Shown: one piece after another, positions 24,414 to 33,218 of the stretch
Position numbering within the stretch: the stretch's first letter is position 1
Layout: every line of letters begins with the position of its first letter
DNA from: Rhodospirillaceae bacterium
Lineage (GTDB): Bacteria > Pseudomonadota > Alphaproteobacteria > GCA-2731375
DNA: 64,000 nt
Reading direction: 5' to 3'
Assembly (NCBI GenBank): GCA_018701215.1
Contig: JABIWH010000057.1
Coordinates: 62,001-126,000, forward strand
The notes under the pieces: generated by a model
Seen by the model: the letters and a program-made list of their open reading frames with translations, nothing else
Told to the model about the DNA's origin: nothing
Database searches by the model: none
Translations under genes and position numbers: made by a program

Positions 24414-25411
24414 TGGCAACGCAGCTGCATAACGAAACCTTGCTGTCCCGCCTGCCGGCGGTGCGCGGACGCTATATCGAACATGTTGATCTTTCGGGCA
24501 GCACCTGGTTCCGCGTGGGTGGACCGGCGGATGTGCTGTTCCGGCCCGCCGATGTCCGCGACCTGGCGGCATTTTTAACCGAATGCCCGCGCGATATCCC
24601 GCGCACGGTACTGGGGCTTGGTTCCAACCTGTTGATCCGTGACGGCGGCGTGCGCGGCGTGGTAATCCGCCTGGACGGCGCCTTCAATGAGATCGAGGTC
24701 AACGGCACCACGGTTACCGCCGGTGCTGGCGTGCTGGACGTTAACCTGGCCCGGATCTGCCGCGATGCCGGGCTGGTCGGATTTGAATTCATGCGTGGCA
24801 TACCGGGCACCATTGGCGGTGGTTTGCGCATCAACGCCGGTGCCTATGGCCGTGCCTTCAGGGATATTCTCGACTGGGCCGAGGCCGTGGACGGCACCGG
24901 CAGCATGCATCGGGTCGGGCTGGATGAGCTGGAGATGAGTTATCGCCATTGCGGTGCGCCGGAGGATTGGGTTTTTACCGCCGCGCAGTTTCATGGCCAG
25001 CATGGCGATCAGCGGGAAATCAGTGCCCGCATGCAGGATGTCCGTCAGGCCCGCAAGGACAGCCAGCCGGTCAATACCCGAACGGGCGGCAGCACCTTCA
25101 AAAATCCCGGCAATGACAATCCCAATGGCGCTAAAGCTTGGGAACTGATCGACCGGGCCGGCTGCCGTGGCCTGGTGCGTGGCGGCGCACAGGTGTCAGA
25201 GCTGCATTGCAATTTCCTAATCAATACCGGGGCCGCGACCGCCGCCGATTTGGAGGCGTTGGGCGAGGAAGTCCGCCGCCGGGTGCAGGCCCATTGCGGC
25301 GTCATGCTGGAATGGGAAATCCGCCGCATTGGCGAGCACGACCCCAAGAACGACCCCAAAACCGACCGGGGCAATGGCCCCGAACTGGTCCTGACGGAGG
25401 AAGCGCCATGA
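24410..25411 (+). CDS. murB: UDP-N-acetylenolpyruvoylglucosamine reductase
   Basis: A 333-residue FAD enzyme reducing enolpyruvyl-UDP-GlcNAc to UDP-MurNAc. The FAD-binding region has TWFRVGGPADVLF, LGLGSNLLIRDGGVRG and GIPGTIGGGLRINAGAYG; the C-terminal domain has NTRTGGSTFKNP with the proton-donating Ser, AWELIDRAGCRG and HCNFLINTGAAT. The last 20 residues form a charged tail with DPKN-DPKT repeats, beyond the normal end. It belongs to the short type I/II MurB group lacking the E. coli extension. It overlaps murC and ddl by 4 bases. Confidence 0.95.
   Translation: MMATQLHNETLLSRLPAVRGRYIEHVDLSGSTWFRVGGPADVLFRPADVRDLAAFLTECPRDIPRTVLGLGSNLLIRDGGVRGVVIRLDGAFNEIEVNGTTVTAGAGVLDVNLARICRDAGLVGFEFMRGIPGTIGGGLRINAGAYGRAFRDILDWAEAVDGTGSMHRVGLDELEMSYRHCGAPEDWVFTAAQFHGQHGDQREISARMQDVRQARKDSQPVNTRTGGSTFKNPGNDNPNGAKAWELIDRAGCRGLVRGGAQVSELHCNFLINTGAATAADLEALGEEVRRRVQAHCGVMLEWEIRRIGEHDPKNDPKTDRGNGPELVLTEEAP
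25340..25363 (+). repeat. 12-base tandem duplication in the murB tail
   Basis: Two neighbouring 12-base units beginning GACCCCAA (25340-25351 and 25352-25363, two mismatches) encode DPKN-DPKT, and a diverged third (DRGN) follows. The duplication lengthens the C-terminal tail of MurB without affecting the conserved domain. Confidence 0.7.
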
Positions 25412-26319
25412 GCAGCCATGTCGCGGTTTTGATGGGGGGACGTTCAGCCGAACGCCCAGTGTCACTAACATCCGGCAAGGCCTGTGCCCAAGCCTTGCGC
25501 ACGGCCGGCTATCAGGTCACCGAAATCGACGTCGGTGCCGATCTGGCTGCCCGTCTGCTGGAGATCAAACCCGACGTGGTGTTCAACGCCCTGCATGGAC
25601 GCTGGGGCGAGGACGGCTGCGTCCAAGGTCTATTGGAGTTGATGGAGCTGTCCTATACCCATTCAGGCGTGCGCGCCTCCGCCGTCGCCATGTACAAGCC
25701 GGCCACGCTGGAAGTTTTCCGGGCGCATGGTATCCCATGCGCTGAAGGCTGCCTGTCCACCGTCGCGGCGGTCAATGAAAAGGATCCTCTGGATCGGCCT
25801 TATGTGGTGAAACCGCCCAGCGAGGGCTCCACCTTTGGCGTCAGGATCGTTTGGGCCGGTGACAACGAACCACCCGTTGGCAGTGATTGGCGCTATGGCG
25901 ATGACGTTCTGGCGGAGCGTTATGTTCCGGGCCGGGAACTGACCGTCGCGGTGATGGATGGCAAGGCGCTGGGCGTGACGGAGATCCTGACCGACGACGG
26001 CTTTTATGACTACGACGCCAAATATGCCGATGGCGGGTCGCGGCATGTCATCCCTGCGCCGATCCATGCGGATGTCTATGCCAAGGCGTTGGAGCTGTCC
26101 GAGCGGGCCCATGCGGCACTGGGGTGCCGGGGGGTCAGCCGGGCGGATTTCCGTTACGACGACACCGACGGCGAACCCGGTGCGCTGTATATGCTGGAGG
26201 TCAATACCCAGCCCGGCATGACGCCGACCTCGCTGGTGCCGGAATTGGCTGCTCATAACGGCATTGAATTTCCCGCCCTGGTGCGTTGGATGGTGGAGGA
26301 CGCCGGATGCGCGCGCTGA
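25408..26319 (+). CDS. ddl: D-alanine--D-alanine ligase
   Basis: A 303-residue ATP-grasp ligase producing the D-Ala-D-Ala dipeptide used by MurF. VAVLMGGRSAERPVSLTSG lies at the N-terminus (with Pro where EVSL is more common), then FNALHGRWGEDGCVQGLLEL, YTHSGVRASAVAM, VKPPSEGSTFGV, the omega-loop region YDYDAKYADGGSRH, and the metal-binding MLEVNTQPGMTPTSLVPE. ATG at 25408 overlaps the murB stop; an upstream open frame is within murB. It overlaps ftsQ by 13 bases. Confidence 0.96.
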   Translation: MSSHVAVLMGGRSAERPVSLTSGKACAQALRTAGYQVTEIDVGADLAARLLEIKPDVVFNALHGRWGEDGCVQGLLELMELSYTHSGVRASAVAMYKPATLEVFRAHGIPCAEGCLSTVAAVNEKDPLDRPYVVKPPSEGSTFGVRIVWAGDNEPPVGSDWRYGDDVLAERYVPGRELTVAVMDGKALGVTEILTDDGFYDYDAKYADGGSRHVIPAPIHADVYAKALELSERAHAALGCRGVSRADFRYDDTDGEPGALYMLEVNTQPGMTPTSLVPELAAHNGIEFPALVRWMVEDAGCAR

Positions 26320-27167
26320 TCAAATCCAAGAACAGTGTCACCCCGCCGCGCCGCCGGCCCGGTCCCCGGTCCCGGCGGTGGTACCTGGGCCTGTTGCTGG
26401 CCAGCGCCGTCATCATGTCGGGTGCGGGTGCGGGCGGTTGGTATTTGTGGCACGGCGGCATTGTTAGCAAGACCTCGGCAGCGATTGCCGCTGAATTGTC
26501 GGCATGGGGCGATGCACAGATCGTTCGGGCCGGATTGATTGTACAGCATGTCTTCGTCACCGGGCGCGGCGAAACCAGCAAAGGCCAGGTGCTGGCCGCC
26601 ATGGGCGTGCGCAGCGGCCAATCAATCCTGGCCTTTGATCCCGATCAGGCCCGCCAGCGACTGTTGCAACTGGGTTGGGTGGAAACCGCGCGGGTGGAGC
26701 GCCGGCTGCCCGATACCATTGTGGTGCTGTTGCGTGAGCGCAAGGCCCTGGCCCTGTGGCAGCATAAAGGCCGCCAGGTTTTGATCGATTATGGCGGCAA
26801 GGTGATTACGCGAAATAATCTTGCCCGTTTTGCCCATTTGCCCGTCGTCGTTGGTAAGGATGCGCCCATGGCCGCGGCGGCCTTGATCGAGATGCTGTCG
26901 CAAAAACCGGTTCTGTTCGCCCAGGTCCAGGCGGCGGTGCGGATCGGGGCGCGGCGCTGGGATGTGCGTTTGAAGAACGGCATCAAGGTTCATTTGCCCG
27001 CGGACGACGCCTTTGGCGCCTGGGACCGTCTGGCGAAATTGGCGGCGGAACATCGGATATTCGAGCGCGATGTGGCGGCCATCGATCTGCGTCTGCCCGA
27101 CCGCCTGGTGTTGCGGCTGACGCCGGAAGCAGCGGCCAGAAAAAACAAGACCGGGAAGGACACCTGA
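26307..27167 (+). CDS. ftsQ: Cell division protein FtsQ
   Basis: A 286-residue bitopic divisome protein. A basic cytosolic tail rich in Arg and Pro (residues 1-25) leads to a membrane helix at about residues 26-48 (LGLLLASAVIMSGAGAGGWYLW). The periplasmic POTRA domain follows (VQHVFVTGRGETSKGQVLAA) and then the FtsQ beta domain (RVERRLPDTIVVLLRERKALALWQ). ATG at 26307 is preferred: GGAGG lies about 8 bases upstream. It overlaps ddl by 13 bases and ends one base before ftsA. Confidence 0.93.
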   Translation: MRALIKSKNSVTPPRRRPGPRSRRWYLGLLLASAVIMSGAGAGGWYLWHGGIVSKTSAAIAAELSAWGDAQIVRAGLIVQHVFVTGRGETSKGQVLAAMGVRSGQSILAFDPDQARQRLLQLGWVETARVERRLPDTIVVLLRERKALALWQHKGRQVLIDYGGKVITRNNLARFAHLPVVVGKDAPMAAAALIEMLSQKPVLFAQVQAAVRIGARRWDVRLKNGIKVHLPADDAFGAWDRLAKLAAEHRIFERDVAAIDLRLPDRLVLRLTPEAAARKNKTGKDT

Positions 27168-27168
27168 T

Positions 27169-28419
27169 ATGGCCGCGGGCAGAAATGGTTTGATCACCGC
27201 CTTGGATATTGGCAGCACCAAGGTCTGTTGCTTTATCGCCCGGCCCGACGGTGCCGGCGGCATGCGGGTGATCGGTATTGGCCATCAGATCGCCAGGGGT
27301 ATGCGCGCCGGCGCCGTGGTCGACATGGAGGCGGCGGAGGAAGCCGTGCGCGGCGCCGTGGAGGCGGCCGAGCGCATGGCCAAGGAGCGTATCGCCAGTG
27401 TCCTGCTCAGTTTTTCGGCCGGCCGGCCGGCTTCACGCCTGATCGATGTTGAAACTGATATCGCCGGTCACGAGATTGGCGAGCGTGATTTGAAACGGGC
27501 CCAGGCCCAGGCCCATTTGCTGGCCCAGCGCGCCAGCGAGGGGCGGGAAATCCTGAATACCATCCCCGCCGGCTACAGTATTGACGGCACGCCCGGCTAC
27601 CGCGAACCGCGCGGTATGTTCGGGGCCCGCCTTGGCCTGCGCCTGCATGTGGTTTCCGCCGACATAGGGCCCTTGCGCAACCTGAAGCTTTTGGCGGAAC
27701 GCTGCCATCTGGAAATCGCCGCCCTGGTGGTGGCACCTTATGCCTCGGGCTTTTCAACCCTGGTCGAGGATGAAATGGATTTGGGCGTGACCCTGATCGA
27801 CATGGGCGGCGGCAGCACCGATGTCGCGGTCTTTTACGACGGTCATATGATCCATACGGATCAGGTGCCGGTTGGCGGCAATCACGTTACCAATGACATC
27901 GCCCGCGGTCTTTCGACCTCGTCGGCGCATGCCGAACGCCTGAAAACACTGCATGGCAGTGCCGTCGCCGGACCGGACGATGAACATGCCATGGTCAGCG
28001 TGCCACGGGTGGGAGAGAGCGGTGCCGATGCGGTGCAGCAGATCCCCCGTTCCATGCTGATCGGCATCATCCAACCCCGGATCGAGGAAACCTTGGAACT
28101 GGTTCGCGACCGCCTGCAAGCCTCGGGCCTGGCGCGGACCGCCGGACGGCGCGCCGTGCTGACTGGCGGTGCGGCCTTGCTGACAGGGGTTCGCGAACAT
28201 GCGGCCCGTGTCCTAGATAAACAGGTCCGGGTTGGCCGTCCCCTGGGCGTGCACGGCCTGGCCGAGGCCACTGAAGGTCCCGCCTTCGCCACCGCCGCCG
28301 GGCTGTTGGCCTATGCCGAACGGGGACCGGGCCAGGGACATACGGAATATCTAGCCGAAGCCGCCTCCGGCGATGGCCGCATTCAACGCCTGGGCCGCTG
28401 GTTCAAGGAGAATTTCTGA
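27169..28419 (+). CDS. ftsA: Cell division protein FtsA
   Basis: A 416-residue actin-like protein that tethers FtsZ to the membrane. Phosphate-binding LDIGSTKVCCFIAR is at residues 10-23. The 1C domain region (GMRAGAVVDMEAAEEAVRGAVEAAERMA) is followed by VTLIDMGGGSTDVAVFYDG and LTGGAALLTGVREHAARVL. The C-terminal amphipathic segment (residues 401-416, RIQRLGRWFKENF) is the expected membrane anchor. One base separates it from ftsQ. Confidence 0.96.
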   Translation: MAAGRNGLITALDIGSTKVCCFIARPDGAGGMRVIGIGHQIARGMRAGAVVDMEAAEEAVRGAVEAAERMAKERIASVLLSFSAGRPASRLIDVETDIAGHEIGERDLKRAQAQAHLLAQRASEGREILNTIPAGYSIDGTPGYREPRGMFGARLGLRLHVVSADIGPLRNLKLLAERCHLEIAALVVAPYASGFSTLVEDEMDLGVTLIDMGGGSTDVAVFYDGHMIHTDQVPVGGNHVTNDIARGLSTSSAHAERLKTLHGSAVAGPDDEHAMVSVPRVGESGADAVQQIPRSMLIGIIQPRIEETLELVRDRLQASGLARTAGRRAVLTGGAALLTGVREHAARVLDKQVRVGRPLGVHGLAEATEGPAFATAAGLLAYAERGPGQGHTEYLAEAASGDGRIQRLGRWFKENF

Positions 28420-28547
28420 GCATGACGTCCGCAACACATTTTCAAGCCACGCCAACTTCGACCCATCGCGAGTTCGCTTCCCAGTTTCAACCAATGGCGC
28501 AATATCGCATTGCGTACCGGAGCCGCTAGGTAAAGGAGACCTGAGCC

Positions 28548-30374
28548 ATGACCATCAACCTAAATGCCCCGCTAATGACAGAGTTAAAGCCTCGTATCGT
28601 TGTCATCGGTGTGGGCGGTGCCGGCGGCAATGCCGTCAACAATATGATCTCGTCCGGCCTTGAGGGGGTCGAGTTCATTGTCGCCAATACGGATTCCCAG
28701 GCCTTGGCGCAAAGTACCGCCGACCGCCGCATCCAGTTGGGCGCGGCGATCACCCAAGGGTTGGGCTGTGGTGCCCGACCCGATGTCGGCCGGGCGGCGG
28801 CGGAAGAGGCCATTGATCAAATTCTCGATCACATGGCCGGTACCCACATGGCCTTTATCACCGCCGGCATGGGCGGCGGCACGGGCACCGGCGCCGCGCC
28901 GGTTATCGCCGAGGCCTTGCGGGCCCAGGGCATTCTGACCGTTGGCGTGGTGACCAAACCGTTCCAATTCGAAGGCAGCCAGCGGTTGCTCTCGGCCGAA
29001 CGCGGTATTGAAGAGCTGCAGACCTTCGTCGATACCCTGATCGTGATCCCGAACCAGAATTTGTTCCGGATCGCCAATGAGAAGACCACATTCGCCGATG
29101 CCTTTTCCATGGCCGACGATGTGCTGCATTCGGGCGTCCGGGGGATCACCGATTTGATGATCAATCCCGGCCTGATCAATCTGGACTTCGCCGACGTCAA
29201 GACGGTGATGGCCGAAATGGGTAAGGCCATGATGGGCACCGGCGAGGCCGAGGGCGAAAAGCGTGCCATCGAAGCCGCCGAAGCGGCCATTTCCAACCCA
29301 TTGCTGGACGATGTTTCCATGCAAGGGGCCCGTGGCGTTCTGATCAACATCACCGGCGGCATGGATCTGACATTGTATGAACTTGACGAGGCCGCCAACC
29401 GGGTCCGCCAGGAAGTCGACCCCAATGCCAACATCATCGTCGGTTCCGCCATCGAAGATAGCCTGAATGGCCGCATGCGGGTCTCCGTGGTGGCGACGGG
29501 CATCGAAATTGAGGAGAATGCGCAGCGGCCGGTGATTACGCCGCGGCTGGCCGCTGTCTCGGGGCAACCCGTCAGCGCGCCCGCGGAAGCGGCCCCCGCG
29601 CAACCCGTGCAACCTGCGCCCATGCAGCCCGCCGCAATGGAGCCCGCTGTTGATGCGATGGTTGAAGCCGCGCCGGAGATTGCCGACGAAGCTTCAGTTG
29701 CAGCGGTTGAAGCGGTACCTGCGGCGGCGCCGGTGCAAACGGAAGAGCCAGCGGCATTGCCGTTGACCTTTGGCGAGCGCGTTCCGGCTCCGAAACCACC
29801 CCAGGCGGAGCCCGAGCCCATGGCACCCATGGCTCTGGGGAACCAGCGCAAGGCCGAAGTCGCCATGGCCGAGGGCCCCTTTATGGCGCCGCCCGCAAGC
29901 CGGCCTGAAAGGGATCGTAGCCCGTTGCTTCAACCCGATCCCCTGGCCGAGGCGGAAGCCTTGAACCCGACCGACCAGCCGGCCAAGCGCAAGAGCCGGG
30001 GCTTTTCCCTGTTCAGGCGAAAACAAGCCCCCAAAGCAGCGGAACCGGCCGCGCCGGCACCGCAGCAACCGCGGCTGGAACAACCAAGTCCGGACCGGAT
30101 GCGCCAAGCGCTTGCAGCGGACCTGCCAGCCGATATCCCCGTTGATGCACCTGTTGATGTGGCGCATAACGCGCCCGTCGATGTCGTCGAGGATACGGCA
30201 CCTCCGGCTCCGCCAGTCATGCCGGAATATGTCGAGCCGGTCCAAACCCCGGTAACCGAATCGGCCGCGCCGGAGCAAAACCTGCCCGCCGAACCCAGCC
30301 AACCGTTGGCGCCGCCTCAGACAGAAGAGGATTTGCTTGAAATCCCTTCATTCCTGCGCCGCCAAGCCAACTAG
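28548..30374 (+). CDS. ftsZ: Cell division GTPase FtsZ
   Basis: A 608-residue tubulin-like GTPase that forms the Z-ring. The GTPase core covers residues 12-320, with VVGVGGAGGNAVNNMI, signature GMGGGTGTGAAP near residue 106, NLDFADVKTVM and the polymerisation domain. A linker of about 270 residues, rich in Pro, Ala and Glu, is unusually long. It ends in the conserved tail LLEIPSFLRRQAN, which binds FtsA and other partners. The 128-base gap after ftsA, with GGAGA ten bases before the ATG, suggests an extra promoter or processing site to raise FtsZ output. Confidence 0.97.
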   Translation: MTINLNAPLMTELKPRIVVIGVGGAGGNAVNNMISSGLEGVEFIVANTDSQALAQSTADRRIQLGAAITQGLGCGARPDVGRAAAEEAIDQILDHMAGTHMAFITAGMGGGTGTGAAPVIAEALRAQGILTVGVVTKPFQFEGSQRLLSAERGIEELQTFVDTLIVIPNQNLFRIANEKTTFADAFSMADDVLHSGVRGITDLMINPGLINLDFADVKTVMAEMGKAMMGTGEAEGEKRAIEAAEAAISNPLLDDVSMQGARGVLINITGGMDLTLYELDEAANRVRQEVDPNANIIVGSAIEDSLNGRMRVSVVATGIEIEENAQRPVITPRLAAVSGQPVSAPAEAAPAQPVQPAPMQPAAMEPAVDAMVEAAPEIADEASVAAVEAVPAAAPVQTEEPAALPLTFGERVPAPKPPQAEPEPMAPMALGNQRKAEVAMAEGPFMAPPASRPERDRSPLLQPDPLAEAEALNPTDQPAKRKSRGFSLFRRKQAPKAAEPAAPAPQQPRLEQPSPDRMRQALAADLPADIPVDAPVDVAHNAPVDVVEDTAPPAPPVMPEYVEPVQTPVTESAAPEQNLPAEPSQPLAPPQTEEDLLEIPSFLRRQAN

Positions 30375-30393
30375 AGCCTGCTAGGAACAGCCT

Positions 30394-30438
30394 CGGCGCC
30401 AATCTGATATGCCGAAATGGTTAATCAGATTGGCGCCG
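30394..30438. repeat. 15-bp perfect inverted repeat downstream of ftsZ
   Basis: CGGCGCCAATCTGAT (30394-30408) is repeated inverted at 30424-30438, with a 15-base loop. It starts 20 bases after the ftsZ stop. No T-run follows, so it is not a standard terminator; it may stabilise the 3' end of the dcw mRNA or be a protein site. Confidence 0.7.
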
Positions 30439-30464
30439 TAACGAAATGTAATACAGTTTGATTT

Positions 30465-30514
30465 GAGCATCTTGGGAGCGCTTGCTAATAACATCATCCA
30501 AGATGCTCTTTTTT
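30465..30514 (+). terminator. Rho-independent terminator after ftsZ
   Basis: GAGCATCTTGG (30465-30475) pairs with CCAAGATGCTC (30498-30508), followed directly by six T (30509-30514). The loop is long at 22 bases and itself partly structured. It would end the mraZ-ftsZ transcript, giving lpxC its own promoter in the 140 bases that follow. Confidence 0.75.
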
Positions 30515-30654
30515 AAGGAAGATTCTGTTTTACGTATCCGGCTCTTGGGATCATCTTCGGAAAGTGGGATCGGAATACGGGCTTACGGAAAAGCTTACTT
30601 GATAATGAGTATCGATGCGCGAGTTTAAGAATTCGGTTTGGACGGATAGAAGAC

Positions 30655-31653
30655 GTGGCCAGTAAACAGCAACATACGCTAAAAAATGCGATCAATTGTT
30701 CCGGTGTGGCATTGCACAGCGGTATCAAGGTCGCCATGTGCCTTCGCCCCGCACCGGCGGATACGGGCATTGTTTTTCACCGCACCGATATTTACAGCGA
30801 TATTACCAGCGCGATGGGCGCGCCCGCGAGTACGGCCGCGGACGCCGACCTGCCGGCGCGCTGGGATACGGTCAGCGATACGGTCATGTCGACAACGGTA
30901 CAAAACGATGCCGGCGTAAAAGTGGCCACGATCGAGCATTTGATGGCCGCCCTTGCAGGTTGCGGTATCGACAATGTCCGGGTGGAGCTGGATGGCCCGG
31001 AAGTTCCGATCATGGATGGTTCCTCCGCGCCGTTTGTATTCCTGATTGAATGCGCCGGCCTGCTGCCGCAACAAGCCCGGCGCCGCTGCGTTCGCGTCCT
31101 GCGCCGGGTCGAGATCGAGGATGGCGACCGCCGCGCCGCGCTGTTGCCCTCGGACGGTTTCACGGTTGCCCTCGAGATTGATTTCGATAGCCCCGCAATC
31201 GCCGAGAAGGCCGGTTATTTCGACCTGCACAATGGTGGCTTCAAACGGGATATCTGCCGCGCCCGGACCTTTGGCTTCGAACGCGAGGTCAGCCGTCTGA
31301 TGGAACTTGGTTTGGGCCAGGGCGGTTCCCTGGACAATGTCGTCGTGGTTGGTCAGGACGACGAGATCATGAACGAAGGCGGTCTGCGCTATGGCGACGA
31401 ATTCGTGCGCCACAAAGTGCTCGATTGTGTCGGCGATCTTTACCTTGCCGGCGGACCGATCCTGGGCCATTTCGCGGGCCAGCGCACGGGTCATACCTCC
31501 AACAATCAAATTTTGCGCAAGCTGTTTTCCGATCCCGCCAATTGGGAATACACCCAAGATGTGCCGCAGCCTTCCATGGCCCCGATCCAGGCCTGGGCAC
31601 AGCCAATGGCTGCCTTGAATGGTGACAACACGATTGTTGCCGCGACGGCATAG
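30655..31653 (+). CDS. lpxC: UDP-3-O-acyl-N-acetylglucosamine deacetylase LpxC
   Basis: A 332-residue zinc deacetylase, the committed step of lipid A synthesis. N-terminal QHTLKNAINCSGVALHSG, then VATIEHLMAALAGCGIDN with zinc His95, LDGPEVPIMDGSS, RTFGFEREV and HKVLD with zinc ligands His253 and Asp257, then GHFAGQRTGHTSNN with the catalytic His. The start is GTG at 30655 with a GGA-type ribosome-binding site. It shows the organism makes lipid A and hence has a Gram-negative outer membrane. The location just after ftsZ is common in proteobacteria. Confidence 0.96.
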   Translation: MASKQQHTLKNAINCSGVALHSGIKVAMCLRPAPADTGIVFHRTDIYSDITSAMGAPASTAADADLPARWDTVSDTVMSTTVQNDAGVKVATIEHLMAALAGCGIDNVRVELDGPEVPIMDGSSAPFVFLIECAGLLPQQARRRCVRVLRRVEIEDGDRRAALLPSDGFTVALEIDFDSPAIAEKAGYFDLHNGGFKRDICRARTFGFEREVSRLMELGLGQGGSLDNVVVVGQDDEIMNEGGLRYGDEFVRHKVLDCVGDLYLAGGPILGHFAGQRTGHTSNNQILRKLFSDPANWEYTQDVPQPSMAPIQAWAQPMAALNGDNTIVAATA

Positions 31654-31784
31654 AATACTTCCCGGCTTTACCGGCGGCGGCTATTATCATCTCTGTTTAA
31701 TATCTCGGGTTAAACCGGCGTGGTCCCATGCCGGCATGCCTATCGCCATGAATATTCGCCTTCAATCCCGCTAGGAGTTTCCCC

Positions 31785-32339
31785 TTGCCTTTAAGTGATC
31801 CGGCGCCGCGCGCCCTCTCGCATACGCGTAATCTCGAATTGAAAGCCTACGAGCGCCAGGACGGCCTATGGGATATCGAAGGCCATATTACCGACGTCAA
31901 GGAAGACGACTACTCCATGCTGGATAGCGAACGCACGGCGGACCAGCCGGTGCACGATATGTGGTTGCGCCTGACCGTCGATACGGATCTGGTGGTGCGC
32001 CAGGCGGAGGCGCAGATGGATGTGGGCGCCCATGGTCCCTGTCCCCTCGCGACACCAAACTACAGCCGCCTGGAAGGGTTGAAAATGGGGCCGGGCTGGA
32101 ACCGTGCCGTCCGCGAGCGCTTGGGCGGGGTGGTCGGCTGCACCCATTTGAATGAGATGCTGGCGCAAATGGCCACGACCGCAATGCAGTCCCTGTTCGA
32201 GGTGGTGGAGAACATGGAAGACAAGGGCGACGGCAAACTGTTCCTCAGCCCCGGTTTGCATAATTCCTGCTATGCCTATGCCCTGAACAGCACCTATGTG
32301 CGTGACTATTTTCCAGATTATTACCAGGCCGACGGCTGA
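31785..32339 (+). CDS. DUF2889 domain-containing protein
   Basis: A 184-residue protein of the DUF2889 family, function unknown. Recognisable parts are RNLELKAYERQDGLWDIEGHITDVK at residues 15-39, HDMWLRLTVDTDLVV, GWNRAVRERLGGVVGCTHLNEMLAQMATTAMQ near 105-136, and a C-terminal SCYAYA. The conserved Cys and His of GCTHL suggest a metal or thiol site. The start is TTG at 31785, supported by AGGAG seven bases before it. It stands alone between lpxC and the convergent ubiG. Confidence 0.82.
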   Translation: MPLSDPAPRALSHTRNLELKAYERQDGLWDIEGHITDVKEDDYSMLDSERTADQPVHDMWLRLTVDTDLVVRQAEAQMDVGAHGPCPLATPNYSRLEGLKMGPGWNRAVRERLGGVVGCTHLNEMLAQMATTAMQSLFEVVENMEDKGDGKLFLSPGLHNSCYAYALNSTYVRDYFPDYYQADG

Positions 32340-32363
32340 ATTCGGACAACGCCAAGGCCCGCG

Positions 32364-33110
32364 CTAGGGCCGTTCGGGCCGGACGGCATAGGCCAGATAA
32401 TTTACGCCAACATCCCGTGACAACCGCCATTCGCCTTGCCGGGGCCGATAGCGCATGCCGGTGACATCGCGCAACTCGGCGCCGGCATGGCGCAGATGCC
32501 GGCCCAGTTCGGCGGGTTTGCGAAAGCGTGTCCAGTCATGGGTGCCCGCGGGTAACCAGCGCAGGACATATTCCGCCCCCAGAATGGCCTCGAAATAGGA
32601 TCGCGGCGTACGGTTCAAGGTCGCCAGCAGCAGCGCACCGCCAGGCCGGGTCAATTCAACCAGTGCCGCCATGAAGCCGGCGACGTCGGCCACATGCTCG
32701 ATCACCTCCATGCTGACCACGACGTCGAATTGTGCCCCCGTGGCCGCCAGATCCTCCGCCGCCTCGGCGTGGTAGTCCACCTTCAGGCCTACAGCGGCGG
32801 CATGGTTCTCGGCGGCGGCGATATTCTCCTCGCCGGCGTCAATACCGGTGACCGTGGCACCCAAACGTGCGAATGGTTCCGACAATAGCCCGCCGCCACA
32901 ACCCACATCCAGCAACTTCAGACCCGACAAAGGGCGCAGCGCAGTGCCGTCCAGGGCAAAATGGCGGCACAATCTGTCCCGGCTGTATTGCAGACGGGGT
33001 GGGTTCAAACGATGTAGCGGCGCCATTGCGCCGTCCGCATCCCACCAATCCGCCGCCAAGCGGGCGAAGCGGTCGATTTCGACCGGATCTATGCTGGCTG
33101 CCTGGGCCAT
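32364..33110 (-). CDS. ubiG: Ubiquinone biosynthesis O-methyltransferase UbiG
   Basis: A 248-residue SAM-dependent enzyme performing both O-methylations in ubiquinone synthesis. Family segments: FARLAADWWDADGAMAPLHRLNPPRL at residues 15-40, SAM loop LLDVGCGGGLLSEPFARLGA near 66, GIDAGEENI, VVSMEVIEHV, ATLNRTPRS and GTHDWTRF. ATG at 33110 with AAAGGA upstream is the start; an in-frame extension to 33275 has no homology look. It supports aerobic respiration with ubiquinone. Confidence 0.95.
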   Translation of the reverse strand: MAQAASIDPVEIDRFARLAADWWDADGAMAPLHRLNPPRLQYSRDRLCRHFALDGTALRPLSGLKLLDVGCGGGLLSEPFARLGATVTGIDAGEENIAAAENHAAAVGLKVDYHAEAAEDLAATGAQFDVVVSMEVIEHVADVAGFMAALVELTRPGGALLLATLNRTPRSYFEAILGAEYVLRWLPAGTHDWTRFRKPAELGRHLRHAGAELRDVTGMRYRPRQGEWRLSRDVGVNYLAYAVRPERP

Positions 33111-33218
33111 GACTGTCCTTTTGCTATGATCGCATGCTGTTTCTAGATGGTAGCATACTTTCAAAATTGTATTTCGATACCATATGTTTGCCATCGCATA
33201 GGGATAAAGGGGATCATA

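Noticed and set aside
31696..31717. GTTTAA-N9-TTAAAC between lpxC and the DUF2889 gene, considered as a CtrA box
   Set aside because: The spacing between TTAA words is 9 and not 7, so it does not fit the CtrA pattern.
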